Shown here piece by piece: positions 1 to 6,187 of a stretch of 15,625 bases of DNA. The DNA lies in NCBI GenBank assembly GCA_036396275.1, contig DASWLD010000185.1, positions 1 to 15,625 of the forward strand, written 5' to 3'. The stretch is from JACQFZ01 sp036396275. Its GTDB lineage: Bacteria > Pseudomonadota > Gammaproteobacteria > Acidiferrobacterales > Sulfurifustaceae. Each line of letters begins with the position of its first letter. Position 1 is the first letter of the stretch. A program made the translations under genes and the position numbers. The notes beneath the pieces are model-generated. The model saw only the letters and a program-made list of their open reading frames with translations, was not told the origin of the DNA and did no database searches.

Positions 1-27
1 CGCGAACCCATGTTAAATGGGTTCGCG
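1..27. repeat. Perfect 11-bp inverted repeat (hairpin)
   Basis: Bases 1-11 (CGCGAACCCAT) are the exact reverse complement of bases 17-27 (ATGGGTTCGCG), with a 5-nt loop GTTAA. The element lies downstream of the last gene of the minus-strand YceI operon. It has no T-tract on either strand, so it is not a textbook Rho-independent terminator. A dispersed palindromic repeat or a bidirectional mRNA 3' end are both possible. The left edge of the window may cut a longer element. Confidence 0.6.
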
Positions 28-78
28 ACTACCCCGGCTCACCCCTGCGGCTGCGACATTCGTGCGTCCTGCACAGCA

Positions 79-138
79 CAAAGGCGCAAAGAATGGCACG
101 GGTAAACTGAACCCTCTTCTTCGCGTCTTTGCGTCTTT
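79..138. repeat. CTTTGCG-type intergenic repeat with imperfect inverted arms
   Basis: Bases 79-93 (CAAAGGCGCAAAGAA) match the reverse complement of 117-131 at 13 of 15 positions, with a spacer of about 23 nt. Inside the right arm the 8-mer GCGTCTTT occurs twice in tandem (123-130 and 131-138), followed by GCGGC. On the minus strand this reads as a spurious peptide with RRKDAKK, which I recall as typical of a dispersed noncoding repeat in proteobacterial genomes. It lies between the end of the YceI-like lipoprotein gene and the edge hairpin. The rest of 28-182 shows nothing recognisable. Confidence 0.55.
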
Positions 139-182
139 GCGGCAGAAAGTCATATAAACCAGAGTCTCCTTGGTCGAATTTG

Positions 183-908
183 CTAGTGCGGCGCCACCGC
201 CGCCACGCGCGCCGCGGCAATTTCAAACTCGATGTCGATGCGGTCTTCCACGCGCAGCGCGCCGCCCAACAGCGAATACGGGACCATGCCGAATTCGGTT
301 TGCTTCACCGAAAAGCGGCCGCGCGCGTACAACTGCTCGGCGCTGGCCGTATCGAGCGTCACGGTCAGCGGTATCGTCACCGTCTTCCCGTGGAGCGTAA
401 TGGCGGCGCTCGCCCTGAGCGCCGGCGGCTCGCCGCCGACGCCGGTGAGACGCAGCGACACGAACGGAAATCGTTCGGCCTCGAGAACCTTGTCCAGCAT
501 GTTTCGCTTCGTTCCCTCGACGTCCTGCTGCGTCGGCTGCGTGTCGAACCCCGCCTGCGCACGCAGCGCCGGCTCGTCCACCGTCAGCGCCGCAAGCGGC
601 GCGTAGACATCGGCGCGCTGCGCGCTTGCCGCACCCGCGCGCAGCACGAATCCATCGACATCGCGGCTGGCGACGACGTGATCGTGTCCGAAACGCGCCA
701 AGGCGCCGCCGCGATAAACCCGAATGACGACGACCGAACGAGCCGGATCGACGCGATACACGGTGTCGCCGCGGGCGGCGGCGAGCCGATAGACGTCAAA
801 CGGGAAGTCGATCGGCCGCGACGGCGGTGCCGTCGTCGGCGCCGGCGGCATCGGCGCGCAGGCAACGAGCAAAACCGCCGCGAGTAATGTGGCTCGAATC
901 GCGCGCAT
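183..908 (-). CDS. YceI-like domain lipoprotein
   Basis: A 241-residue protein with a short basic N-terminus (MRAIR), a hydrophobic stretch and a lipobox LVAC with the acylated Cys at residue 17. Ala follows the Cys, which suggests sorting to the outer membrane. A Pro/Thr-rich linker (about 18-32) leads into a YceI-like lipocalin-type beta-barrel domain (about 48-235). Family-like segments are the RFGHDHVV stretch near residue 72, the RNMLDKVLEAERFPFVSLR block in the middle and the KQTEFGMVPYSLLGGALRVEDRI end. YceI-fold proteins bind isoprenoid or long-chain amphipathic molecules in the periplasm; the ligand here is unknown. Its ATG lies one base after the stop of the upstream yceI (TGA-C-ATG), so it is the last gene of the operon and probably translationally coupled. 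It is a diverged paralogue of its neighbour rather than a recent copy. Confidence 0.87.
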   Translation of the reverse strand: MRAIRATLLAAVLLVACAPMPPAPTTAPPSRPIDFPFDVYRLAAARGDTVYRVDPARSVVVIRVYRGGALARFGHDHVVASRDVDGFVLRAGAASAQRADVYAPLAALTVDEPALRAQAGFDTQPTQQDVEGTKRNMLDKVLEAERFPFVSLRLTGVGGEPPALRASAAITLHGKTVTIPLTVTLDTASAEQLYARGRFSVKQTEFGMVPYSLLGGALRVEDRIDIEFEIAAARVAAVAPH

Positions 909-909
909 G

Positions 910-1473
910 TCAGCTCGCCGGTCGCAGCTGTACGCTGAAGTTCACTTTCACGGCGACCGCGATTGGATCGCCCGTGGCCCACTCGCCCGTGCCGACACCG
1001 AAGACCGTACGATCGAGCGCGATCTCGCCCGCCATGGTCGCGTGCTTGCCGTCCGCCTTCCAGCGAAACGGCACCTCGATCGGGCGTTGCGTGCCCTTCA
1101 GTATCAACGTGCCGCGCGCGACGTAGCGATCGGCGCCGGCCGGCTTGATATCGGTGCTGCGAAATTCCGCCCGCGTGAATCTCGCCAGATCGAACCATTC
1201 GGGCCCGCGCACCGCCTCATTGAGCTCGGCGCTGCCCATGTCGAAGCTGGTCAACGCCACCGTGACGACCAACTCGCTCTTGGCGGGGCGCGCGGGATCG
1301 AAACGGAGCTTGGTATCGAATTGCTTGAATTGGCCGGGGGCCGGTTCACCTTGGTAGGTCGCGGTGAATTCGAGGCGGCTGGCGGCCGGCTCCATGCGCC
1401 AATCGGCGGCCATGCCGCCGCCGGCGTACGCCAGCGATAGAAGCGCTAAACCGACATGGAGGCAACGATTCAC
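910..1473 (-). CDS. yceI: Periplasmic YceI family protein
   Basis: A 187-residue protein, close to E. coli YceI (191). I chose the GTG at 1473-1471 because GGGAGA sits just upstream and the next residues form a signal peptide (VNRCLHVGLALLSLAYAGGGMAA) with likely cleavage before DWRME. The mature part has YceI hallmarks: SRLEFTATYQG, the FDTKLRFDP strand, SFDMGSAELNEAVRGPEWFDLARF, FRSTDI, GTLILKGTQRPIEVPF and DRTVFGVGTGEW. The fold is a lipocalin-like barrel that binds polyisoprenoids in characterised members. The GTG overlaps the TGA of the cytochrome b561 gene by 4 bp (GTGA), which implies translational coupling. The b561-YceI pairing matches E. coli yceJ-yceI. A longer in-frame reading reaches back to 2049, but it lies wholly over the b561 gene and lacks the signal peptide at its start. 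Confidence 0.9.
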   Translation of the reverse strand: MNRCLHVGLALLSLAYAGGGMAADWRMEPAASRLEFTATYQGEPAPGQFKQFDTKLRFDPARPAKSELVVTVALTSFDMGSAELNEAVRGPEWFDLARFTRAEFRSTDIKPAGADRYVARGTLILKGTQRPIEVPFRWKADGKHATMAGEIALDRTVFGVGTGEWATGDPIAVAVKVNFSVQLRPAS

Positions 1474-2024
1474 GACGTCGTTCTCCCGTGGGGCAACATG
1501 CGCGTTAGAACATCCGTGCGCTTGATCGCGTGATGACGCCACGCGGCCGCGACGTGAACGCACAACAGCGCGGCGAGCGCGATGAACAGAACAAAGTGCG
1601 ATTGCTTGGCGAGTTCCGCGACGGCTTTGTCCGGCGCGACAATGGCAGGCAGCGGAAACCACCAAAATACGCGAAAGGGAATCTTCGCGGCGGAGTTGAC
1701 GATCCAGCCGGTCACCGGCATCGCCACCATCGCAATGTACAGCCCGACGTGGCTCGCGTGCGCGGCGTACCGCTCCCACGTCGGCGTCGCCGCCGGCAGC
1801 ACCGGCGTCGCGTTCACCAAACGCCACAGCAGCCGCAGCGTGACCAGCAGCAGTATCAAGATGCCGATCGATTTGTGCCAGATGAAGAGCTCGAGCTTTG
1901 TCGGCGACAGGCGCCACGACACCGCCATCCAGCCGAGCGCGAACTGGGCAAAGATCAGCGCGGCCATCATCCAGTGAAACAGCTTCGCGACGCCGCCCCA
2001 GGAGGCGGTGGTGTTGCGCAACAC
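1470..2024 (-). CDS. yceJ: Cytochrome b561 family membrane protein
   Basis: A 184-residue, four-helix membrane protein of the bacterial cytochrome b561 family (E. coli CybB/YceJ type). These proteins carry two b haems and move electrons across or within the inner membrane, with quinol as the usual donor. Helices lie at about 15-37, 47-69, 89-110 and 143-162. Four histidines sit where the family's axial haem ligands are expected: H17 (KLFHWMMA), H50 (FIWHKSIG), H143 (KQSHFVLF) and H157 (LCVHVAAAW). This spacing parallels E. coli CybB H13/H47/H139/H153. The ATG at 2024 is 6 bp after the aroF stop, and the stop overlaps yceI by 4 bp. The partner YceI is often encoded next to a b561, suggesting a redox or carrier function at the membrane. 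The yceJ symbol rests on this pairing rather than close sequence comparison. Confidence 0.88.
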   Translation of the reverse strand: MLRNTTASWGGVAKLFHWMMAALIFAQFALGWMAVSWRLSPTKLELFIWHKSIGILILLLVTLRLLWRLVNATPVLPAATPTWERYAAHASHVGLYIAMVAMPVTGWIVNSAAKIPFRVFWWFPLPAIVAPDKAVAELAKQSHFVLFIALAALLCVHVAAAWRHHAIKRTDVLTRMLPHGRTTS

Positions 2025-2030
2025 GTGATA

Positions 2031-3113
2031 TTACTCCGTTGATTTCCACGCCGGGCGCCTCGGCAGTATGTCGCGCAGCTTCGTTCTCAGCGAACGGATC
2101 AACGCTTCCGTCGTCGACCAGTCGATACAGGCGTCGGTGACCGACACGCCGTATTTCAATTGCGCTAGATCCTTCGGGATGGGTTGGTTGCCGCCGTTCA
2201 GGTTGCTTTCGAGCATCAGCCCGACGATTGAGCGGTTTCCCTCGATGATCTGATGGGCACAGTCTTCCGCGACCAGCGGCTGCAACGCCGGGTCTTTGTT
2301 CGAGTTACCGTGGGAGCAGTCGATGACGATACGCGCGGCGAGGCCGCTGCGCGCGAGTTCCTGTTCGCACATCGCGACACATACCGAATCGTAGTTCGGC
2401 CGATCGCCGCCGCCGCGCAGCACCACGTGCGCGTTTGGGTTGCCGCGCGTGTGAAATACCGCGCACTGACCGGACTGATCGATACCGAGAAAATGATGCG
2501 GCCGCGACACGGATTTCAACGCGTTCATGGCAACCCCGAGACTCCCGTCGGTGCCGTTCTTGAAGCCGACCGGCATGGACAGGCCACTTGCCATCTCCCG
2601 ATGGGTTTGCGATTCCGTGGTTCGGGCGCCGATCGCCGCCCAGGAAATCAGGTCGGAAAGATATTGCGGCGTGATGGGATCGAGCGCTTCGGTCGCCGCG
2701 AGCAAGCCGCGCTCGGCGATGTGGAGCAGCAATTCGCGCGCCATGAACAAACCTTTCTCGATATGAAAGGAGTCGTCCATGTGCGGATCGTTGATCAGAC
2801 CCTTCCAGCCGACGGTGGTGCGCGGCTTCTCGAAGTAGACCCGCATGATCAACACCAGCGTGTCCGCCACCTCGTCCGCAAGCGATTTCAGCCGGCCGGC
2901 GTACTCCTCGGCGGCGCGCACATCGTGAATCGAACACGGCCCGACGACCACGAACAGACGCGGGTCGCGCAAGGCCAGAATGTTCCGCACCGTGTCCCGG
3001 CCGCTGACGACGGTTTGTTCCGCATCCGGCGACAACGGCAATTCGCGCTTGATCTGCTCCGGTGTCGGCAGCAGCTCCTGCGACACCACGTTGACATTAT
3101 TGATTCGATTCAT
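2031..3113 (-). CDS. aroF: 3-deoxy-7-phosphoheptulonate synthase (DAHP synthase, type I, AroF-like)
   Basis: A 360-residue class I-alpha DAHP synthase, the cytoplasmic enzyme joining phosphoenolpyruvate and erythrose 4-phosphate as the first step of the shikimate pathway. Visible motifs are GPCSIHD (C60, metal), EKPRTTVGWKG, the GARTTESQTHREMASG block with the following GFKNGTDG, DCSHGNSNK (H268, metal), E302 and D327, so the metal-site set C/H/E/D is complete. The usual family length is about 350. In the effector pocket the sequence reads HHFLGIDQSGQ. Gly210 aligns with the position that is Gly in Tyr-inhibited enzymes (E. coli AroF, yeast Aro4) and Ser in Phe-inhibited ones (AroG, Aro3), so tyrosine control is inferred. 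The ATG at 3113 is preceded by AAGGGG. It is the first gene of the four-gene minus-strand run. Confidence 0.95.
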   Translation of the reverse strand: MNRINNVNVVSQELLPTPEQIKRELPLSPDAEQTVVSGRDTVRNILALRDPRLFVVVGPCSIHDVRAAEEYAGRLKSLADEVADTLVLIMRVYFEKPRTTVGWKGLINDPHMDDSFHIEKGLFMARELLLHIAERGLLAATEALDPITPQYLSDLISWAAIGARTTESQTHREMASGLSMPVGFKNGTDGSLGVAMNALKSVSRPHHFLGIDQSGQCAVFHTRGNPNAHVVLRGGGDRPNYDSVCVAMCEQELARSGLAARIVIDCSHGNSNKDPALQPLVAEDCAHQIIEGNRSIVGLMLESNLNGGNQPIPKDLAQLKYGVSVTDACIDWSTTEALIRSLRTKLRDILPRRPAWKSTE

Positions 3114-3139
3114 ACGACCCCTTAAGCAATGCGCCGGCG

Positions 3140-3145
3140 ATTATA
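3140..3145 (-). promoter_or_regulatory. Probable -10 box for the aroF operon
   Basis: On the minus strand this reads TATAAT, a perfect sigma-70 -10 hexamer, ending 26 bases before the aroF ATG. No good -35 hexamer lies at 16-18 bp; the closest, TTGCCC (3171-3166), is 20 bp away. The implied 5' leader is short, about 20 nt, and contains the AAGGGG ribosome site but no room for an attenuator or leader peptide. Confidence 0.5.
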
Positions 3146-3235
3146 GCGTGTTCGCCGCCGGCTGCGGGCAATGCGGCGTCGCCCACCCGCTTGCTCCCTC
3201 GCGGGCGACGTCGCGGCGGTCGCACGGTCGATGTC

Positions 3236-3241
3236 TATAAT
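3236..3241 (+). promoter_or_regulatory. Probable -10 box for the OmpA-like lipoprotein gene
   Basis: TATAAT stands 85 bases upstream of the ATG at 3327, in the divergent spacer shared with aroF. It is preceded by TGTC, close to but not exactly an extended -10 (TGN). A recognisable -35 is missing in the GC-rich stretch upstream. The two divergent -10 boxes are about 90 bp apart, so the promoters could share regulators. Confidence 0.45.
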
Positions 3242-3326
3242 TAGAACGTTCGGCGGTTTCGCACCGATGACGAAACGACGTCGATTTCCTTATTTCGTAT
3301 CCGGTATTCACGCACGAGGAGCTGAC

Positions 3327-4007
3327 ATGAAATCCCAATACCGATTGACGACCATCGCGCTCGCCGGCGCGCTCGTAGTGGGCGCGTGTGCGACCGATCC
3401 CAATGGCCAACGACGTCCGCTCACCGACGCGCAGCGCGGCGCCATCATCGGTGCCGCCACCGGGGCGGTCATCGGCGGCCTGGCGTCGAAAGACAAGAAA
3501 AAAGGCGTTCTGATCGGCGCCATCGGCGGCGGTATCGCCGGTACCGCGGTCGGCACCTACATGGACAAGCAAAAGCAGGATTTGGAAAAAGTGCTGGCGC
3601 CGGAACGCAGCGCCGGATCGATCCAGGTGGAGAAGCTAAGCGGCGACATATTGCGCATCACGATGACCGATCAGACGGCGTTCGACTTCGATTCGGCGCG
3701 GATAAAACCCGGCTTCAACAGCACGATGGACAAGTTGGCGAGCGTGGTCAATCGCTACGGCAAGACGTTCCTGACGGCGGTCGGCCACACCGACAGCGTC
3801 GGCACGGCGCAGTACAACCAGCGTTTGTCCGAGCACCGGGCGCAGGCGGTCGCGCACTACTTCGCGGGCAAGGGAGTGATTCCGGAGCGCCTCGCCGCCG
3901 AAGGAAAAGGCGAGACCGCGCCGCGCGCGAGCAACGCGAGTCCGGACGGCCGGCGTTTGAATCGACGTGTTGAAGTGTATATCGAGCCGATCGTCGCGGA
4001 ATCGTAG
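3327..4007 (+). CDS. OmpA family lipoprotein with glycine-zipper segment (YiaD-like)
   Basis: A 226-residue protein. Signal peptide residues 1-20 end in the lipobox VGAC (acylated C21), followed by ATD. A glycine-zipper membrane segment (about 38-77, with GAIIGAATGAVIGG and GVLIGAIGGGIAGTAVG) comes next, then a C-terminal OmpA/MotB-type peptidoglycan-binding domain (about 98-223). The diaminopimelate-contacting pair of the family is present as D156 (GHTDSVG) and R171 (SEHRAQAV), 15 residues apart as in characterised OmpA domains. The likely job is to tether the outer membrane to peptidoglycan, as in YiaD/Pal-like lipoproteins. I chose the ATG at 3327 because AGGAG lies 7 nt upstream and the signal peptide starts there; the in-frame extension to 3171 would bury it. 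It stands alone and ends at a hairpin shared with the convergent gene. Confidence 0.92.
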   Translation: MKSQYRLTTIALAGALVVGACATDPNGQRRPLTDAQRGAIIGAATGAVIGGLASKDKKKGVLIGAIGGGIAGTAVGTYMDKQKQDLEKVLAPERSAGSIQVEKLSGDILRITMTDQTAFDFDSARIKPGFNSTMDKLASVVNRYGKTFLTAVGHTDSVGTAQYNQRLSEHRAQAVAHYFAGKGVIPERLAAEGKGETAPRASNASPDGRRLNRRVEVYIEPIVAES

Positions 4008-4015
4008 TGGAATCA

Positions 4016-4042
4016 AGCGGGCGCCGAGCGGCGGCGCCCGCT
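4016..4042. terminator. Hairpin between convergent genes, possible bidirectional terminator
   Basis: AGCGGGCGCC (4016-4025) pairs perfectly with GGCGCCCGCT (4033-4042) around a 7-nt loop. It starts 9 bases after the OmpA-like stop and overlaps the stop codon (4041-4043) of the convergent minus-strand gene. There is no U-run on either side, so any termination would be non-canonical or it serves to protect the 3' end. Confidence 0.55.
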
Positions 4043-4511
4043 AGCGTGACGTGATAAGAACAACCAGCCACGCGATCGCGAACGCGAACGGCGACACCAG
4101 CAAATACCAGCGAGACGGAATCGCGCCGAACACGCGCACGAGCAGGCGCGCCCGCGACCGATAGCGCGCATTGTCGAGCACGGAGAAGCGTGAGTCTCCC
4201 GGATAGCGCTTCTGCAACTCCAACAACCGCGCTTGCCAAAGATCTTGAAACAACGACGTACGGCCGATCGAAAACGTCCAAATCAAGCTGAACACCGCCC
4301 CGGCTACGTAGACGTACCACAGCCCCGGCACGAACCCCCCGGAGAGGCTCACCGCCGATACCAGCAATCCGTTCACCGCCAACAGGACTTGCAGCTTGTT
4401 GGTCTTGATGGGGTTTTCGCTTTGCCAGAGATTGAGCAGCAGCTTGTAGGTTTCGAAGTCGCGCTCGATCTGGGTGTTCCCCTCGACGGCGGTTTTCGTC
4501 TTGTTTGACAT
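4041..4511 (-). CDS. Small three-helix membrane protein of unknown function
   Basis: A 156-residue protein I do not firmly recognise. I chose the ATG at 4511 because GGAG precedes it by 5 bases and the protein starts MSNKTK; an upstream reading to 4745 runs through intergenic repeat sequence. Residues 1-40 are hydrophilic with an amphipathic segment (ERDFETYKLLLNLWQSENPIKTNKLQ). Two close transmembrane helices follow (about 41-58 and 62-82). A long cytoplasmic-looking charged loop contains SIGRTSLFQDLWQARLLELQKRYPGDSRFS, and a last helix lies at 135-154. No catalytic motif is visible. The layout recalls small RipA-type octameric membrane proteins, but that is a weak guess from topology and the FETYKLLLNLW segment. 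It has no clear functional neighbours. Confidence 0.72.
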   Translation of the reverse strand: MSNKTKTAVEGNTQIERDFETYKLLLNLWQSENPIKTNKLQVLLAVNGLLVSAVSLSGGFVPGLWYVYVAGAVFSLIWTFSIGRTSLFQDLWQARLLELQKRYPGDSRFSVLDNARYRSRARLLVRVFGAIPSRWYLLVSPFAFAIAWLVVLITSR

Positions 4512-4630
4512 CACGGCTCCGGAAGTTTGTTCGTTGTTAAACCGGCAATGAGTCGGTCGCGCTCTGCGCGGTTGTCGACTTATGAAACTATACTTGCGGT
4601 TCCCGAACCGCGGTCGGGGTACTTGCCGTG

Positions 4631-4677
4631 CTGTACAGGGACGTACGAATTTCGCGGGAGGCAGGAGCCGGGAGCGA
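4631..4677. repeat. Dispersed ~48-bp intergenic element, copy A
   Basis: CTGTACAGGG-ACGTACGAAT-TTCGCG followed by a GGAGGCAGGA..GGGAGCGA tail. The same order of blocks recurs at 12049-12096 with about 80-85% identity by eye. Both copies lie between genes in the same orientation. I infer a dispersed noncoding element; the ends are set only by where similarity fades. Confidence 0.6.
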
Positions 4678-4751
4678 TGGGTCAACCACCCACAAGTATG
4701 ATTCTTACTTCGACTGATCGCGCGTAGCGCGAACAACAAAACCAACGATGA

Positions 4752-4771
4752 ATTCCGGCCTCCGCCGGAAT
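4752..4771. repeat. REP-like hairpin (ATTCCGGC/GCCGGAAT)
   Basis: ATTCCGGC (4752-4759) and GCCGGAAT (4764-4771) form a perfect 8-bp stem with a CTCC loop, flanked by TGACG. On the minus strand it would encode VIPAEAGI, a peptide I recall as the hallmark of a widespread proteobacterial palindromic repeat that is often mis-called as coding. It begins 5 bases past the stop of the CNB-like gene in transcript sense, so it may also act as that gene's mRNA end. Confidence 0.7.
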
Positions 4772-4776
4772 GACGC

Positions 4777-6084
4777 CTACGACCGTAATTGTTTCAACGC
4801 CGACGCCGGCTTCGGATCCGGATCCGGCGCGGCCGCCACGGCCGCGAGCATTGCATCGTGCATCCACAGAAAGCTGACCGGCGTGATCGACGTGACCATG
4901 TACTTGCGCGGCTTCAAGAACGCGATCGGGCTCGCCGCCTTGTCGGTACCGCCGGTAACGAGGAGCGACCCACCGTCGGCCGCTTGCAGCGAGACGGTTC
5001 CTTCCAGCAAGAACATGTTCCATGCATCCCGCATTCCGACGTCGAGCAGTCGCACGCCGCCTGGCGCCGTGTGTACCAATGCTTTTTCGGCAAGCGCGAC
5101 CAGCCGATCGGCGTCGAGATTTCGGAATCGCACGAAGCTGCGCAGTAGCGCGGCATCCACGGGCTGATGCGGGCGCACGAGCCAGCGTTCGATCTGATCA
5201 AATCGCTCGATGGACGGTATGTCGACCGCGACATCCGGACGCCGGCCGAGATCACCGTTCAACAGCGTCTGTGCGCGATCGTGACGTTTGTCGACATCGA
5301 AAAACTCGACGGTCACGGAGTCGTCGACCTTCGTCCGGACGTAGTTCTCCTTTCGAAGGGTGAACGTGCCGTCGCGTCGGGCAGCCTTACTGTCGAGATA
5401 GCGACGCATGTCTTGCGTCATGGTCGCAACCGCGGGCGTGTTGCGCCGGCCGGCCGGCAGTACCGCCAATAGATTCAAGACCTCGAGCACCGGCACCGGT
5501 TGATCCGCCGTCGCGCTGCCTTTCGTTTTGGGAACATATTCATCGAGCGACGTCTCCCGATCGAACAGCACCGGACAATACGTCGGCGTGTCCGCGAGGT
5601 GCTCGACACGATGCTCGACGAGCAATTCGATCCCGCGGTAAATACTCTTGATGCGGTTCTTTCGTTGAAAGGCGGTGAGTGCTTGGCTGGGCGGCCCGCC
5701 TACGGGATAGGTCTCGCGCAACACGTGCTCTTCCAATACCAGCGTATCGGAGCGCCAGGGTCCGGCCGCTTCCCCGTGAAAGACCACGCCGAGACGATAT
5801 TCGCCGCCATCGGGATTCGCGAGGTACGACTTGAGCAGCTGACGAATTTGCGGCCCGAACGCCTGGCTCAGCTCGTGGTTTACGGTGAATTGGTTGCCAT
5901 TGCCAAACACGCCCAGCTCCCCGTCCAGAGTGAGCGCATACAAGCCGACTGCATTGGTGAGCGTGTCGATCGCTTTCACGGTGCGCGACGAACCCTCGAA
6001 TAAACCGTGGGCCGCACACGCACCGGCAAATCGGTTAGGGACACTAGCGGCGTGCGGTCTAGGACTAACTGTAGTTGGCGGCAC
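4777..6084 (-). CDS. Orphan protein with degenerate cyclic-nucleotide-binding-like C-terminal domain
   Basis: Up to 435 residues from the GTG at 6084. That start has a poor ribosome site, and another GTG at 5979 (VKAIDTLTNAVG) is an alternative, so the N-terminus is uncertain. Residues about 45-280 match nothing I know; they hold GLYALTLDGELGVFGNGNQFTVNHEL and a charged middle part. From about 287 the sequence looks like a CNB/Crp-type beta-roll: an entry helix region (IPSIERFDQIERWL), LLDVGMRDAWNMFLLEGTVSLQAADGG, and SPIAFLKPRKYMVTSITPVSFLWM to about 416. The phosphate-binding cassette (Glu plus Arg-Thr/Ser-Ala) is not intact, so cAMP or cGMP binding is doubtful. There is no DNA-binding helix-turn-helix, signal peptide or membrane helix. 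It stands alone, cut off from the peroxiredoxin gene by a terminator. A soluble regulatory or sensing protein is the furthest I would go. Confidence 0.75.
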   Translation of the reverse strand: MPPTTVSPRPHAASVPNRFAGACAAHGLFEGSSRTVKAIDTLTNAVGLYALTLDGELGVFGNGNQFTVNHELSQAFGPQIRQLLKSYLANPDGGEYRLGVVFHGEAAGPWRSDTLVLEEHVLRETYPVGGPPSQALTAFQRKNRIKSIYRGIELLVEHRVEHLADTPTYCPVLFDRETSLDEYVPKTKGSATADQPVPVLEVLNLLAVLPAGRRNTPAVATMTQDMRRYLDSKAARRDGTFTLRKENYVRTKVDDSVTVEFFDVDKRHDRAQTLLNGDLGRRPDVAVDIPSIERFDQIERWLVRPHQPVDAALLRSFVRFRNLDADRLVALAEKALVHTAPGGVRLLDVGMRDAWNMFLLEGTVSLQAADGGSLLVTGGTDKAASPIAFLKPRKYMVTSITPVSFLWMHDAMLAAVAAAPDPDPKPASALKQLRS

Positions 6085-6144
6085 CCCATTCAGCCACGAT
6101 GGAGCGAGAAAACCGCGGCGTTCGCGGGGTCGGCGCGAACAAAA

Positions 6145-6164
6145 ACGCCCGGCGAACCGGGCGT
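6145..6164 (-). terminator. Rho-independent terminator of the peroxiredoxin gene
   Basis: On the minus strand ACGCCCGG pairs with CCGGGCGT around a TTCG tetraloop, and the descending arm runs directly into TTTTTG. The stem-loop begins 23 bases after the peroxiredoxin stop. It should end that transcript before the CNB-like gene (start 6084 or later). Confidence 0.9.
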
Positions 6165-6187
6165 CGGAGTGACCTGCAATCGAGCGG

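Noticed and set aside
910..2049. 379-codon minus-strand reading that includes yceI
   Set aside because: The upstream two thirds overlaps the cytochrome b561 gene in another frame. The signal peptide and GGGAGA site place the true start at the GTG at 1473.
2253..3125. 290-codon plus-strand open frame
   Set aside because: It is antisense to the aroF-like gene, which has a full set of catalytic motifs; its Arg/His-rich composition is that of a shadow frame in GC-rich DNA.
4682..5023. Minus-strand frame containing VIPAEAGI
   Set aside because: This peptide comes from a palindromic intergenic repeat; the rest is a shadow of the CNB-like gene.
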